DNA from: Watersipora subatra
Lineage: Eukaryota; Bryozoa; Gymnolaemata; Cheilostomatida; Watersiporidae
Direction of reading: 5' to 3'
Assembly (NCBI RefSeq): GCF_963576615.1
Contig: NC_088717.1
Span: forward strand, 18,834,108 to 18,898,107
Length of the DNA stretch: 64,000 nt
Below, piece after piece: positions 1 through 11,500 of this stretch. Position 1 is the first letter of the stretch; each line of letters begins with the position of its first letter. A program made the translations under genes and the position numbers. Below the pieces are notes generated by a model, which worked only from the letters and a program-made list of their open reading frames with translations, was not told the DNA's origin and searched no databases.

Positions 1-576
1 TCAAGACTGCCATGTGAGCTTGTCACTTGGCAGTTTTTTATTTTTTATTTTTTAAGTTTTTTTACTGTTACTCATTCATTACCTATTTTTTTAATTTGTA
101 ATTTTTAAAGTGCCATTTCAGTTTCCAATGTGTCATTACACTCATATTTCTGATTTTTCTTATGGTTCGATAGCTAGATCGGTAAAGGTTAAATAATTTC
201 ACGAGGACAATTGTATCATCTCGAGTAGAAATTTTCTCTACATTATTTCTCCGTTCAATCAGACAAAGTATGAAACAAAGACAGTCCGATATCTCATTTT
301 TACATTTTTACCAGTATCGAGAGGTATCAGTATCATCGTATTCAGATTTTTGATGAATAGCTTCTGCTTCAATAATAGCCCTTTTATAAACACGCTTCTA
401 TGCACTAATTGTTATTATTAATTCAAAATACTCATAATTTTTATTTTGTTTTCCCAGTTCGTACTAATTGTATCATTACCAAGTTGTTTTTCATTGTAAT
501 CGTAGAAAAACATATTTTATTTAGCCATTACTTGCTCATTATTTTATACTTGAACACTTTTACATTCGTTTTATTT

Positions 577-639
577 TCTCTCTTAGTTTACTCAAACTCT
601 CTCTTAGTTTACTCAAACTCTCTCTTAGTTTACTCAAAC
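577..639. repeat. 21-bp tandem repeat, 3 copies
   Basis: Three consecutive near-identical copies of a unit containing CTCTTAGTTTACTCAAA. A short open frame runs through the array, but its composition looks like a repeat artefact rather than a gene. Confidence 0.85.
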
Positions 640-740
640 TGCACAGAACGCTTTTCCCATGATATGAAGTTTGAAAGTTAGAATGACAAATGTTGTTATA
701 TGTTGAATAAAAATAAGTTTTTTGTGCAAAGACTTTTTAT

Positions 741-769
741 TACCCGGGCAACGCCGGGCATTCACCTAG
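741..769 (+). mobile_element. Helitron-like 3' terminus
   Basis: The sequence has a short GC hairpin (CCCGG, loop, CCGGG), then eight bases, then CTAG followed by T. This is the classic Helitron 3' end: a hairpin just upstream of CTRR, with insertion before T. It is the best preserved of five related termini in the window; the others are near 15074, 29908, 41393 and 43199. The 5' end (TC) was not located, so the length of the element is unknown. Confidence 0.7.
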
Positions 770-1599
770 TTTCATTATAAAAGGAAATGAGCGAAGGCAT
801 CATAACATATCGCCTATTCGTTTTAGAAATCTTTATGATTACCCACTTGGATCGTAATAAAAATCATACTCAGGCTAGGCTAAAAGTAGCAAATCTGTGT
901 CACTATGCGTCCATTGTGCGGATGATGTGGTTTTGGAGTTGTACACTCATTTCCATGTTTTGGATTAACACAGTCACTTTAGTAAAAAACATAAGGAATT
1001 CTGTCAGAGGTCATAGAAGCACACTCCTGTCTAGCTCAAATTAAAATAAGATCGACTGAAGTGTAGGAAACGTTTAAAATATAATAGCTTCACAAGCGCC
1101 ATTTTCATTTTATCGCATGTACGAAACATTCGAGTAGCTAAACACACGTCTTGCGTGCTTTTTGTCATCTCCATATTGCGGATCGGATGACTGGCTGATG
1201 ACACAAACTTGTGAACTAACAGCATCATGGGAACATTGTGTATGTAAAGACAATACACTGAAGAGCATAAGTGTTAATTGCACCCACAGTTAGTTAGTGA
1301 TCATATTTATACTCATATAACTTTAACAGCAACATAATTAATGTGGCTTTTCTTCGTTAACACGTACCGTAGGGTCACAGAGACTGTATTGTCAAAGCTG
1401 ATTAAGTAGAAGGTTGTTAATGCAGCTCTAAAATAAAGGTGATCTATATTTAGATAAAATTATGTAAATATAGAATTTGTGGAATATGTTAGGAACTAGT
1501 GTATTACCGAAAATCCTACATATTGTAATAAAATACCATAAAATAAAACGTAATATATATATATAATATGTAACTTGCTATGTAATATCATTTGTAGTA

Positions 1600-1790
1600 T
1601 CATTTGTAACATCACATGTAACATCACATGTAACATCACATGTAATATCACATGTAACATCACATGTAATATCACATGTAATATCATACGTAATATCACA
1701 TGTAATATCATTTGTAATATCATATGTAATATCATATGTAATATAATTTGTAGTATCATTGGTAATACCATATGTAATGTTATGCACTAT
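1600..1790. repeat. 12-bp tandem repeat array
   Basis: About 16 copies of a 12-bp unit (AACATCACATGT and variants), AT-rich and partly palindromic (ACATGT). Because 12 is a multiple of three, it stays open in several frames on both strands. The predicted peptides of repeated ITCN or ITCD type are therefore artefacts. Confidence 0.9.
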
Positions 1791-2405
1791 GTTCTATTAC
1801 GTAATACCTTAATATACATGTAATATATAAACTTTTATATAGCCTAAAAAGGTAGACCACACAACACTGAAAGAAGTGTGTTCTAAATATTGATAGAAAA
1901 GCGTTAATAAGTGGTGTGCAATAGTTCTAAAGAGAGCATACTCATATTCATTGTCTCTTTTCATACATATTTAAAGTATCATGCATTTTATTGCAATCTT
2001 TAGTAGGGCTTGAGGCATGTGATACAAGTGATCAGTTCAAATGCTTTAACTGAGGCAGCTGACTTTTTTCGACAGCAGATAGAACCATTTAATGTCAGAC
2101 GCTGTTCCAGCTGCCACTGATTACTTTTACAGAGATTGAACTTTAATCTGCTGTTCAGAGGTCATACGCTTTATGCCACTATTGTATAATACTAAAACAC
2201 TCCTTATACAAGAAGTGTCTCAGTATTTGCGTAATCTCAAAAGTTCAGTCCGGCTAACCTATGACAATACTACATACACGTAACGTCAAATCATGCAGTT
2301 TTAAGCTCTATGGGAAAAGACTTCTGTCTCTTTTAACCTCGTACTTCTATAGAACACATATTAATGACTATGAATGTTCAGTTCAGAGTTGTCTTTTCAT
2401 TGCAG

Positions 2406-2644
2406 ATATTTACAAATAGAGTTCCCTTTCTGGTACAAGAAACACATGCATATTCGAACAATCTGGATAGCAAATTGTATAACAGCAGCCCTTGCTATAC
2501 TCTATGGAGCCTCTACTCTCATGTTTAATTGGTATATTCCACAAGAAGGCAATCGTGAGAACATTTGTGAATACTTTCACATTTTACCTGCTCTCCACTT
2601 ACAATTATTCTACGTGCTTACGTTTGTGGGCTTTCCATTTCTTG
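2406..2644 (+). CDS. GPCR exon: end of TM3 to mid TM5
   Basis: Acceptor at TTGCAG. The exon starts with the third base of the Arg codon of DRY, giving RYLQIEFPFW, and ends at CTTG before GTAAGT in phase 1. It encodes intracellular loop 2, TM4, extracellular loop 2 with one Cys, and the first part of TM5. The phase matches the exon at 5457, where G plus TG makes Val. Confidence 0.9.
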
Positions 2645-5600
2645 GTAAGTGTATGCCAGAGTACTCCACTCTGTCTGTTAGTACTCCACTCTGTCTGTTA
2701 GTACTCCACTCTGTCTGTTAGCACTCCACTCTGTCTGTTAGCACTCCACTCTGTCTGTTAGTACTCCACTCTGTCTGTTAGTACTCCACTCTGTCTGTTA
2801 GTACTCCACTCTGTCTGTTAGTCCTCCACTCTGTATGTTAGTACTCTATACTGTCTGTTAGTACTCCACACTGTCTGTAAGTACTTTATACTGTCTGTTA
2901 GTACTCCATTCTGTCTGTTAGCACTCCACTCTGTTTGTTAGTACGCCACTCTGTCTGTTAGTACTCCACACTGTCTGTAAGTACTCTATACTGTCTGTTA
3001 GTACTCCATACTGTCTGTTAGAGCCCCATACTATCTGTCAATACTTCATACTGTGTGTGAGAGGTCCAGACTGTCTATGAGTACTCCATACTGTCTGTTA
3101 ATAGTCTTTACTGCCTGGTAGTATTCCATAATGTCTGTTAGTATTCCAGACTTTCTGTGAGTAGTCCATACTCTCTGCGAGTACTCCCTACTGTCTCTTA
3201 GTAAACCATACTGTCGGTTAGTAAACCATACTATCTGTTGGTAATCTCTACTGTTTGTTAGTGCTTTAAACTGTCTGTGAGTACTTCATACTGTCTGTGA
3301 GTACCCGATACTATTTGTTGGTAAACTCTACTGTCTGTTAGTACTCCATACTGTCTGTGAGTTCTCTGTCTGTTAGTATTGCTAGTCTGTCTATTGCCTG
3401 GCAATATTCTCTACTGCCTGGACTATGTAGTCTGATTACACCCTATTTATTCTCTTAGCCCAAAGGTACTTTTCACCATGTGTCTTTATATACTTGAAAA
3501 CTAGATATACAATCCAAAGAAAAACTACAAAAACGTATTGCCAAAAAGAGATGTTTTGTAATGTTCTATATGTCTTGCTATTGCGTTGTTATTGCATAAC
3601 CGACTTGCTCTAAACCCAGTACAATGCGACATTATCTGTGACTCAATACTTCACTAGACAACAATAATTCTATATTCAAGCTGACAATTCACTAGCAAAA
3701 CAGGGTGTTATTGTTACACTTTTTTATGGATATCACATAACTGAGTATTGAAATCTCATCAGACTTGTACTGCACAATTGTTACAATGAGGCCTGCATAA
3801 GTTGCTGAGTAATCCTCACCTTTATTTAAATGATAGGCTTGTGTGAATATATATGACAATCATTGTGCGTGGGCTGCGGTAGGCTCTTTGAAAGTCAAAT
3901 ATTTTCAGGTTTTACTGCAACTGATTGTGTTGTTTTATGTCCAGTTATGTTCGGTGACACCAGAATATAATGAAGTTCTCTTTGAGTTGAAAGTCAATAA
4001 ACAAAGTGTTTTGACTGATATTATAAAACATTATTTACAAATGGGGTCTATATTGGTGAAAGTAGAAGTGTTGTTTGATCATCAGTAAATACTGGCAAAG
4101 AAGAGGGGAAGACAGGGAGAGAGAGAGTTAAAGAGAGCAAGAAAGGAAAAGGTGGGGAAGAGAGAGGGGGGGAAGGAAGAGAGAGAGAGGTGAAAAAAGG
4201 AAGTGAAGAGAAAAACGAACAGAGATAGAGGGGGAGGGAGAGGGAGAGGGAGAGAGGGAAAGGGAGAGGGAAAGGGAGAAAGAAGGGAGAGGGGGAAGAG
4301 GGAGAGGGAGAGGGGGAGATGGAGAGAGAGAAAAGGGTGGAGAGTGAGAGAATAGTAGATGGGGAGAGGGCGCAAGTGGGAGGTAAAGAGAGATTGAGAG
4401 AGAGAAAATGGTGGAGAGTGAGAGAATAGGAGATGGGGTGAGGGTGAAAGTGGGAGGTAAAGAGAGGAGAATAGAGGAAAAGAGGATAAAAGCATATTTC
4501 AAAAGATCGAAAGAGAAAAACGGAGAGATGATGAAAGAGAGAAAGCGGTAAAGAGAAGGAGTAAAGGAAAAAGAAGCATTATTGCACTATTCTATTTCAT
4601 GAGCTGATAACTTTTATTCAAAGTAATTATAAGTGTCCGCAATGCGTATGGTATTTGTTTCAAAAGAAATATAACCTACAGTTTAATAATAAAAACCTGT
4701 ACGAATTAATAATTTTTCTTGTGTTGGCAGCTGAACTATTAGCTGTGGATGTAGTAGCAGTTGGTTACAAAATTCCTACTTTCAAAGATTTTTGCTGATT
4801 GATTCACTTTTAGCTTTCATCCTGATAAAAAGGGAAGCCAAGATAAAGACACCTAGTAATGCATGAGTATGATCAAAGCTTTCATCATTGAGTGAGCCAC
4901 AATTGGTGGCCAATAGGAATCGTAGTCTGATTCATTCACATTTTTGGTTGTATTGCAATAAAATGATGTAACTTCATAACTTTGGGAGATCATTGGAGAG
5001 GTATGGCAAAGATTTGTTGTTTCATAACGTGTTGATAGTAGTTGTCACTTATATTATACTGTATCATGATTGGCTAGCTGTATTTGTCACTTATATTATA
5101 CTGTATCGTGATTGGCTAGCTGTAGTTGTCACTTATATTATACTGTATCATGATTGGCTAGCTGTAGGTGCGGTTTATATTAAATTGATCATGATTGGCT
5201 GGATGTAACCATTGTTTACATTAGACTTTATCATAATTGGTTAGTTGTAATTATTGCTTACATTAGACTGCATTATGGTTGGTTAGTTGCAGTTGCTGTT
5301 TATATTAGACTGCATTATGATTGGCTGGTTGTAGTTGTTGTTTATATTAGACTGCATTATGATTGGCTGGTTGTAGTTGCTGTTTATATTAGACTGCATC
5401 GTGATTGGCTGGTTGTATTTATTCCTTATATTACTCTGCAATATGATCGGTTGTAGTGGTAGCCTATACCCGACTGCTAATTATAGCGAGAAAACACAAG
5501 TTAGATGCTGATCATCTTGCTAGGACAACTCCAGCCAAACAAGCAGCCAGAGAGAATAAGCACAAGTGGAGGCCAGTAAAAATAGTGCTCACTATATGTA

Positions 5601-8520
5601 CAGTTTACGTCGTATGCTGGGGCGTACCTGGTGAGTTGGAGTCACCTTACTTTTAAAACTTGGATAAAACATCGTTTTTATAGAATGATTAGTCCATCAA
5701 TTGAGTTAATTTGTTGTCAGTAAGAAATCAATAGAGCTTATAACAGTAGATGAGATAGTAAAAAATGAGGCAACTTCTGTAAAGGCTCAGGTCATGATAA
5801 CTTATAAAAGCATTTAATTGGTTATTGCTGATAATTATTCTGTTTAACTATATTTAACATATTACTTTTAAATAATATTTAAAAATAATATGTTAAATAT
5901 AGTTAAACAGAATAATTATCTGAGTCTACTTGTATATATTATATATTATATACAAGTAGACTCACCATCAATTTGTCTCATAAAAGTTTATTCAAGTTGG
6001 GAATTTCTCATTTTGGTAATGTGGTCTAAATGACTCTATTGTATTCACTAAAGATTGAAAGAAAATTAATGTTTCTTTACAAATATGTGACAGAAAAAAA
6101 CAATACTCTACATATTTTCTTAATGATTTTAATGAAACGAACTAACCATTTTATTTAACATTTCTAATCGCTTGTTCCCTTTTCTCTTAAGTGTTCAAAA
6201 CAAAAAGAGGAGGCTATGCAATAGCAAAAAACAACTTTCATTTCAACGAGATAAGACAACTCCTTGAACAGTTCCTTAACAACTCCTTGACAACTCCTGC
6301 AATTGAATAACATCGTTCTGAAAAATTCAAAATCCATCATGATTTTAATAGATTTTAAAGGCTGTTGGTCATGAAGGTCAGCTACCAAATAGGGGTGTAG
6401 TAACATTATACCAAATGTTTTCAGCCAATCAAACGGCCCGGTCAAAAAGGCTATGTATTTTGATTGGCTAAACTATTTCTTTGGTTGGTCGTTTGAAACA
6501 ACAGTTAACACCTAATAATGTATAGTTATTTTGAAAGAGTTGTATACTGCAGTCTAATTGTAATGCTACTTTCACAGACTAATTTTAACATTTTCTAGTT
6601 AAATGTCTAATTCAAAAAATGTTCATGGATTATGTAAAATTTTGTCTAGTAGTTTGTGTTTTGCTACTTTTCAGACCTGTTTTATTCATTTTACAATACA
6701 ATAGTTTAATTTTAGTGATCGAATTTGACTCAGTATCTTAAAAGACAGTCAAGGTATGTTCTTCTTCAGTTTTGATTGATGCGTGGGTTGTGTGCTCTTG
6801 ACTGCACCTCATACTTCACAATTCTTTCACACAGCTGTATACGGATTCCTGTTGACACTTGGCAAGCAGTACCCTGTCATGGAACAAGCGTATTTATCTA
6901 CAATGGCTGCACTGATTATGGTGCCTAGCCTGAGTGCCATAATCAACCCTTGCATGTTTACTCTACACAAAGAGGTAATGTATCGATTCGTCAATGTAAA
7001 GCTTTCTTTAATTTGTCGATTCTAAAAAGTTTTTAGATTTATAACATCGTTTTACAAACTGGCAGATTGTTTAACTAGAATAAAATCGTGAAAGGTCATG
7101 GGTAAACAAATTTAAACATTCTTTGATAATTTGCTTGGGATTTAGCTAAAAAATACTATTAATAGAGGGAACAACTCTCAATTTTCTTCTGCTTGTCAAA
7201 TTTTCTAGAAAATCAGGTCTGCTAGACAGTAAATAAAAAAAATGGTAGAGCACAAATTGTTTTTAACTTTATTAAAACTGACCAAAAATCTTTATTAACC
7301 ATTTCAAAATCCTTTTTTTTCTATTTATCCAATGACACAATGCCTACACAACAGGTGTCTGTAATAAGGGCATAGCATGCCCCTATGCTGCTACGACTAG
7401 GAACTTGTATCAATGGATTTATAAACACGGTTCCTCAGCAAGTGTTTAAAGTGCCTAAATAGAATCTTGCTATCAAATAAAAGAAGTTCCATGCAGACCA
7501 AACAGGGTTGACTGATCTCTACAGGCATGAATATTAAACTATTCCTTTGCTTGGATATTGCGTAGCTTATACATGCTATATAACAGCTCTTATTTAAAAC
7601 TTGGAATGTTTTGATTCACTTTTCAGGTAAAACGAAAATTTCTGGAAATAATAAAATGTGAAAATAAGCAGAGAAACGACTTTGAATCATCTTTTGTGTC
7701 CGAGCGCGGTATGTCCGGCATATCTAGCAAGCGGCTACACATACTACCACAATTGCTTTCATCTCATAAGAATAAAGGTTCAATTACTGAGGCCACAGAA
7801 GCTAACAACAACGTGAATGCTAGGTCAGAGTCATCAGGAAAGAAATGCAGACATCTTCCAAAGCTTCATTCTTGTGAGTCGATAGCAGGAAGTCCTTGCA
7901 CCGTCATCTCCTTTGAGTTAGAATTGACAAGTGACAGTATCGTACACAGACCTCTGGAAGAAGTTTCTGTTGACATATTTTCAAAGGAACCTCTAGAGGA
8001 AGTGGCTGTTGACAACTTTTCGAAAGAACAAGTTTGCTTAGAAATTTCTTCAGAAAGGGTTTGCGAAAAAATGGGACTGGATAAACCCACAGCAAAGTCT
8101 CAAGATGAAATTGGTTTGGAAATTACTTCACAAGAACCTAGCCAAAATGTTAGCTTAGACAATCCTACAAAAGGATCTTTGGAAGAAATTTCTCTGGACA
8201 ATCTTGCACGCGAACTTCAAGAAAAACCCTTTTTGACCGACACCGTAGAGAAAACTTTAGAAAACAATTTTGATACAGTGTCAAAGAATTTATCTTCTCC
8301 TACTAGCAGCAATATTCTCCAAACAGATACAGAAACACAGCATTATCAGGCGGAAACTTTTAACAGTATCAGTGACACAACTGCTCCAAATTTAGAGCAA
8401 ATCAACCCAGCACAAGATCTCAGCAACATAGAGCTCCTTCAATCAAATAGCAAGGAATTGCCTGCAACTTTAGACGTATTGGCAAACACCCTCATTTTAG
8501 AGGATGACAGTCAAACCTAA
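2406..8520 (+). CDS. Class A (rhodopsin-like) GPCR, 3' four exons
   Basis: Seven-transmembrane receptor of the rhodopsin class, acting at the plasma membrane through G proteins; ligand unknown. Four exons (2406-2644, 5457-5630, 6835-6974, 7627-8520) join in phase to give 481 residues from the DRY motif to a TAA stop. Counting from the Tyr of DRY: TM4 is about 18-40 with Trp20; a likely disulphide Cys54 lies in extracellular loop 2; TM5 is about 64-90 with Pro77; a basic loop runs about 91-118; TM6 is about 119-141 with CWGVP at 133-137; TM7 is about 160-180 with NPCMF at 175-179 (the NPxxY site with Phe). The 297-residue C-tail is Ser/Glu-rich with degenerate 13-residue repeats and is unusually long. 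TM1-TM3 are not in the window. I cannot assign a subfamily: the Cys-Trp-Pro spacing in TM6 is one residue longer than the canonical CWxP. Introns carry two minisatellites. Confidence 0.9.
2660..3415. repeat. 20-bp intronic minisatellite, ~38 copies
   Basis: Tandem array of GTACTCCACTCTGTCTGTTA, near-perfect in the first ten copies and increasingly diverged further on. It begins only about 15 bp after the 5' splice site of the GPCR exon at 2644. Two diverged copies contain GTAAGT (2877-2882 and 2977-2982), identical to the authentic donor hexamer at 2645-2650. Confidence 0.95.
4097..4566. repeat. GA-rich low-complexity tract
   Basis: Nearly pure purine strand made of GGGAGA, GAGAGG and GGAAAG runs, within the large GPCR intron. 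The long Ser/Leu/Pro open frames on the opposite strand are low-complexity artefacts. Confidence 0.9.
5038..5456. repeat. 42-bp intronic minisatellite, 10 copies, abutting exon
   Basis: Ten consecutive units of 41-42 bp, each with the core ATGATTGGCTGGTTGTAG or a close variant. The tenth unit ends exactly at the 3' splice site of the next GPCR exon, whose first ~25 bases also resemble the start of the repeat unit. Every unit therefore carries a TTGTAG-like acceptor candidate. Confidence 0.9.
5457..5630 (+). CDS. GPCR exon: TM5 end, loop 3, TM6
   Basis: The acceptor GGTTGTAG is supplied by the last minisatellite unit; the donor is GTGAGT. It encodes the cytoplasmic end of TM5 (VVAYTRLLIIARKHK), a short basic third loop, and TM6 (VKIVLTICTVYVVCWGVP). 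Entry and exit are both phase 1, consistent with the flanking exons. Confidence 0.9.
5831..5963. repeat. Two adjacent AT-rich hairpins
   Basis: The first hairpin has two perfect 34-bp arms (5831-5864 and 5886-5919) around a 21-nt AT spacer. Two bases later a second hairpin (5922-5963) has 17-bp perfect arms starting GAGTCTACTTGTATATA around an 8-nt loop. It lies in the GPCR intron. It could be a short palindromic MITE, but no target-site duplication was identified. Confidence 0.85.
6835..6974 (+). CDS. GPCR exon: loop 3 and TM7
   Basis: The acceptor is TTTCACACAG. The exon starts with CT, completing an Ala codon, and ends at AAAGAG before GTAATG in phase 0. It encodes extracellular loop 3 and TM7 with SAIINPCMFTLHKE, the NPxxY-type motif and the start of helix 8. 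Confidence 0.9.
7627..8520 (+). CDS. GPCR terminal exon: helix 8 and long C-tail
   Basis: The acceptor is TTTTCAG. The exon continues helix 8 as VKRKFLEIIKCENK, with a Cys that could be palmitoylated (inference from the family). It then runs about 280 residues of hydrophilic, Ser/Thr/Glu-rich tail to TAA at 8518-8520. Residues encoded by 7951-8213 form degenerate 13-residue repeats of the type PLEEVSVDIFSKE. No polyadenylation signal was identified with confidence. Confidence 0.88.
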   Translation, partial: VKRKFLEIIKCENKQRNDFESSFVSERGMSGISSKRLHILPQLLSSHKNKGSITEATEANNNVNARSESSGKKCRHLPKLHSCESIAGSPCTVISFELELTSDSIVHRPLEEVSVDIFSKEPLEEVAVDNFSKEQVCLEISSERVCEKMGLDKPTAKSQDEIGLEITSQEPSQNVSLDNPTKGSLEEISLDNLARELQEKPFLTDTVEKTLENNFDTVSKNLSSPTSSNILQTDTETQHYQAETFNSISDTTAPNLEQINPAQDLSNIELLQSNSKELPATLDVLANTLILEDDSQT

Positions 8521-11500
8521 AATCTATTTACAGATGACAACCTCCGCTAATACTTAACTTTTTTTGTTGTTAGGCCAGCCATATTTTCTAAGTTTTGTCT
8601 GGGATGTAGCTTTAACCATCAAACAATTGCTTCGATTTTTTTATTTTTCTATACATTTATAATGATATCATGTGTACATATGAAGAAACATGCAGAATAT
8701 ACGCAAATGTTCATATATTTTATACAGGGGATACAATTCAGTTTGATTTAATTTATAAAGAGAACTGTAATCAAACATGTCACATGTCTCACTCGCAGCA
8801 ATAGTGCCTCCATAAATACGCCTTACTACTACTAGTACGTTACCAACCTTTATTTGCAAACATTGTTTATAATTTTTTAGCAGTTTATGTGGTAATGCTG
8901 CCACAATTCCCTCGATGTGGAAAAGTGTAGATAGAGTTGGATTTTGATGAACGTTCTTTCTGTGTAGGCTACCAAACTATAAGACATGTTGGGACTCAAA
9001 AGGTCTATATGATCAGCATAAATACTGTATTGAATCTATATGATCAGCATAGATACTGTATATTGGGTCAAGATAATCAGTATAGATACTGTATTGAGTT
9101 TATATGATCAGTATAGATACTGTATTGAATCAATATGATCAGCATAAATATAGTGTTGAGTCTATATAATCAGTATAGATACTGTATTGAGTCTATATTA
9201 TCAGTATAGATACTGAGTTAAGTCTATATTATCAGTATAGATACTGTGTTGAGTCTATATAATCAGTATAGATACTGTGTTGAGTTTATATTATCAGTAT
9301 AGATACTGCATCGAGTCTATATGATCAGCATAGATATTGTGTTGAGTCAATATGATCAGCATAGATACTGTATTGAATTTATATAATCAGTATAGATAAT
9401 GTTTGAGTCTTAATAATAAGCATAGATACTGTATTGAGTCTATATGATCAACATAGATACTGCATTAAGTCTATATGATCAGCACGGATACTGTATTGAG
9501 TCTATATGATTATGCTTGTGAGTTCTATCACTAGACCAGTTGTCACTTTAAATGTAACCAATGTGAATAGATCTATTAATAGATTAAACTCATCTCACAA
9601 TGCTAGCTAAACAAACGATTCTTCATTCATTGGCACAATGCTCAGAAAGACGGGTGCAATGAACTAATGAACTAAGAAAAGTTTACTAACATGAGTATGT
9701 GGACTGGCATCTATCCAAACATTGAATCAGTCAAAAATGGAAAGCATAGAACAAATACCATCACTATAGAAATTTTACGCCAATATTTAAAAATCAACTA
9801 AACAGTCTACTAAATGAGTCTCCCTTTCTATTGGCAAGTTTCTATAATATTTTAATGGCCGCTGATACGTAATAACTCGCTTCTGTATGTCACTTATATT
9901 GGGCTTTTCTGCATCAACTACGCTACACTTAAATTAAGAAGACCAACCTTAAGATACTTCTGGCTTTAAGAACTTTAGGATTCATGCCCACCAATATTAC
10001 TGAAGGATATTACTAACTCTTCTGAGTTCTCTGATACCATAGTGGCTGACAGAATCAGATTGTCTTCTCATTGCAGATGCTAAAGTTTGTATACACATAA
10101 AACAGATGTTTATAACTTATATTAGCCCAAATCTCCAATCAGGCACACCTACCAATGTTCACACATCACGTGCCTAGTATAATCTTTAGGATTGTTACAA
10201 ACTAAGCACATGGTATGTTAGTGAACAATGGTAATTGCGCATGGTTGTAGATGGAGTTTATTTCTATTACTTCAAACCATATCTGACATGACCCCACACT
10301 TGCTACATGTTTAACAGGCCTGACTTCATCACAGACTTTTTTCAGTGTTCCACTGATGGTTGTCTCGCTTGTACATCGCACTTGTTAAACCTTTTATTCT
10401 GCTACAGCAGAAAGTGTAGACAAAAATTAGCCTTTGTGGAGTATGCACAAGGCATAGCAGTAGGACAGCCCACTTTCTCAGCAACTCTTATTCACTACTC
10501 TGTGAAAAGAAACAGCCTTCTTACATACAAACAAACATACAAAAAGAAACAGCCTTCTTTTTGCAACACTCTGTTTTAAGCCTATTCCATTTCACTACCA
10601 CTGATTGTATTTTCTGCAAGTTTTTCTGCATTCTGTTCTCTACTAACCTTTTTTCCTATTATCCATTTTCCTATAAGACCATTTTAGCATCAACAACACA
10701 AATAAAAGTTAATAGGGAAATTCACCAAACAATAATTAGAGAGCACCAGCTAAAACGAGCAGTTACATAAGTTTGATAACTACTTTATTATGAGTTTTCT
10801 GCTCTTTTTCTAATAATACCATAAGAGAAGACAACTCATAATGTAAAGTTTTAAAACTAGTAATTTAGTTTTCTGTGGACTATTCATAGTGCATCTACTA
10901 AACTGACAATGCAAGTTGCTAAAAAGTCATTGAGTAAGCATTTACCAATTTTTCAAATTTCCATATCGCTCCATTCGCAGGTTGGTTTACTCTATTGTTA
11001 AAAAGCTGGTGACTCACCAACAATACCTCTATTGGCAGCTGATCTCACTACAGCCTATCTTACGATGCTTGCATTAGCTTGTTTCAACTGAACTTTATTA
11101 GTAGCTCAATTCAGCTGATTAACCCAAAAAGATAAAAATGTGTAAAAAATTAAAATAGTTTGTATGAACATTGTCATTAATAGTATTTCAAATCATAGTT
11201 GGGCTGCCATATAATTTAAAGATCGAATTATATATAAACTATTTTATTGTTTGTAGGTTGTCACATTGTGAGATTTATTTTTGCAATTTTTTTCATGTTT
11301 TACCCAGTTAGGTTATGGATGTATGTATTGTGTTAAAATCAACTATGTTTTACTGTAACATAATACATGCAACAATAATGTTTTAGAAAGCTCTGCGAAA
11401 ACTTTATGAGGTAATGTCTTTAATGCTTTAAACTTATAAAGGTTTTTTTAACTTAAAACAATATGGGCTCCATAATTTAATAGAATTTCTTTACAAAAGC

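Larger units (their letters stand above)
1..2405. other. Non-coding stretch, probably GPCR intron or 5' flank
   Basis: No exon encoding TM1-TM3 of the downstream receptor could be found here. The first recognisable receptor exon starts mid-codon in the DRY motif, so this stretch is probably part of the preceding intron and the earlier exons lie outside the window. It holds a three-copy 21-bp repeat near 577-639, a Helitron-like 3' end at 741-769 and a 12-bp tandem repeat at 1600-1790. The remainder shows nothing I recognise. Confidence 0.5.

Noticed and set aside
1496-1823. Several overlapping open frames of repeated ITCN/ILHM type
   Set aside because: They arise from a 12-bp tandem repeat, whose length is a multiple of three, so all frames stay open; not genes.
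4082-4502. Ser/Leu/Pro-rich proteins on the minus strand
   Set aside because: Translation of the GA-rich low-complexity tract; no start context or domain.
4993-5208. Open frame of three 14-residue repeats (TYIILYHDWLAV)
   Set aside because: It is the intronic 42-bp minisatellite read in an open frame; noted as an observation, not as a gene.
10307-10770. Two Cys/Phe-rich open frames downstream of the GPCR
   Set aside because: No domain, no splice partners, composition like surrounding AT-rich DNA.
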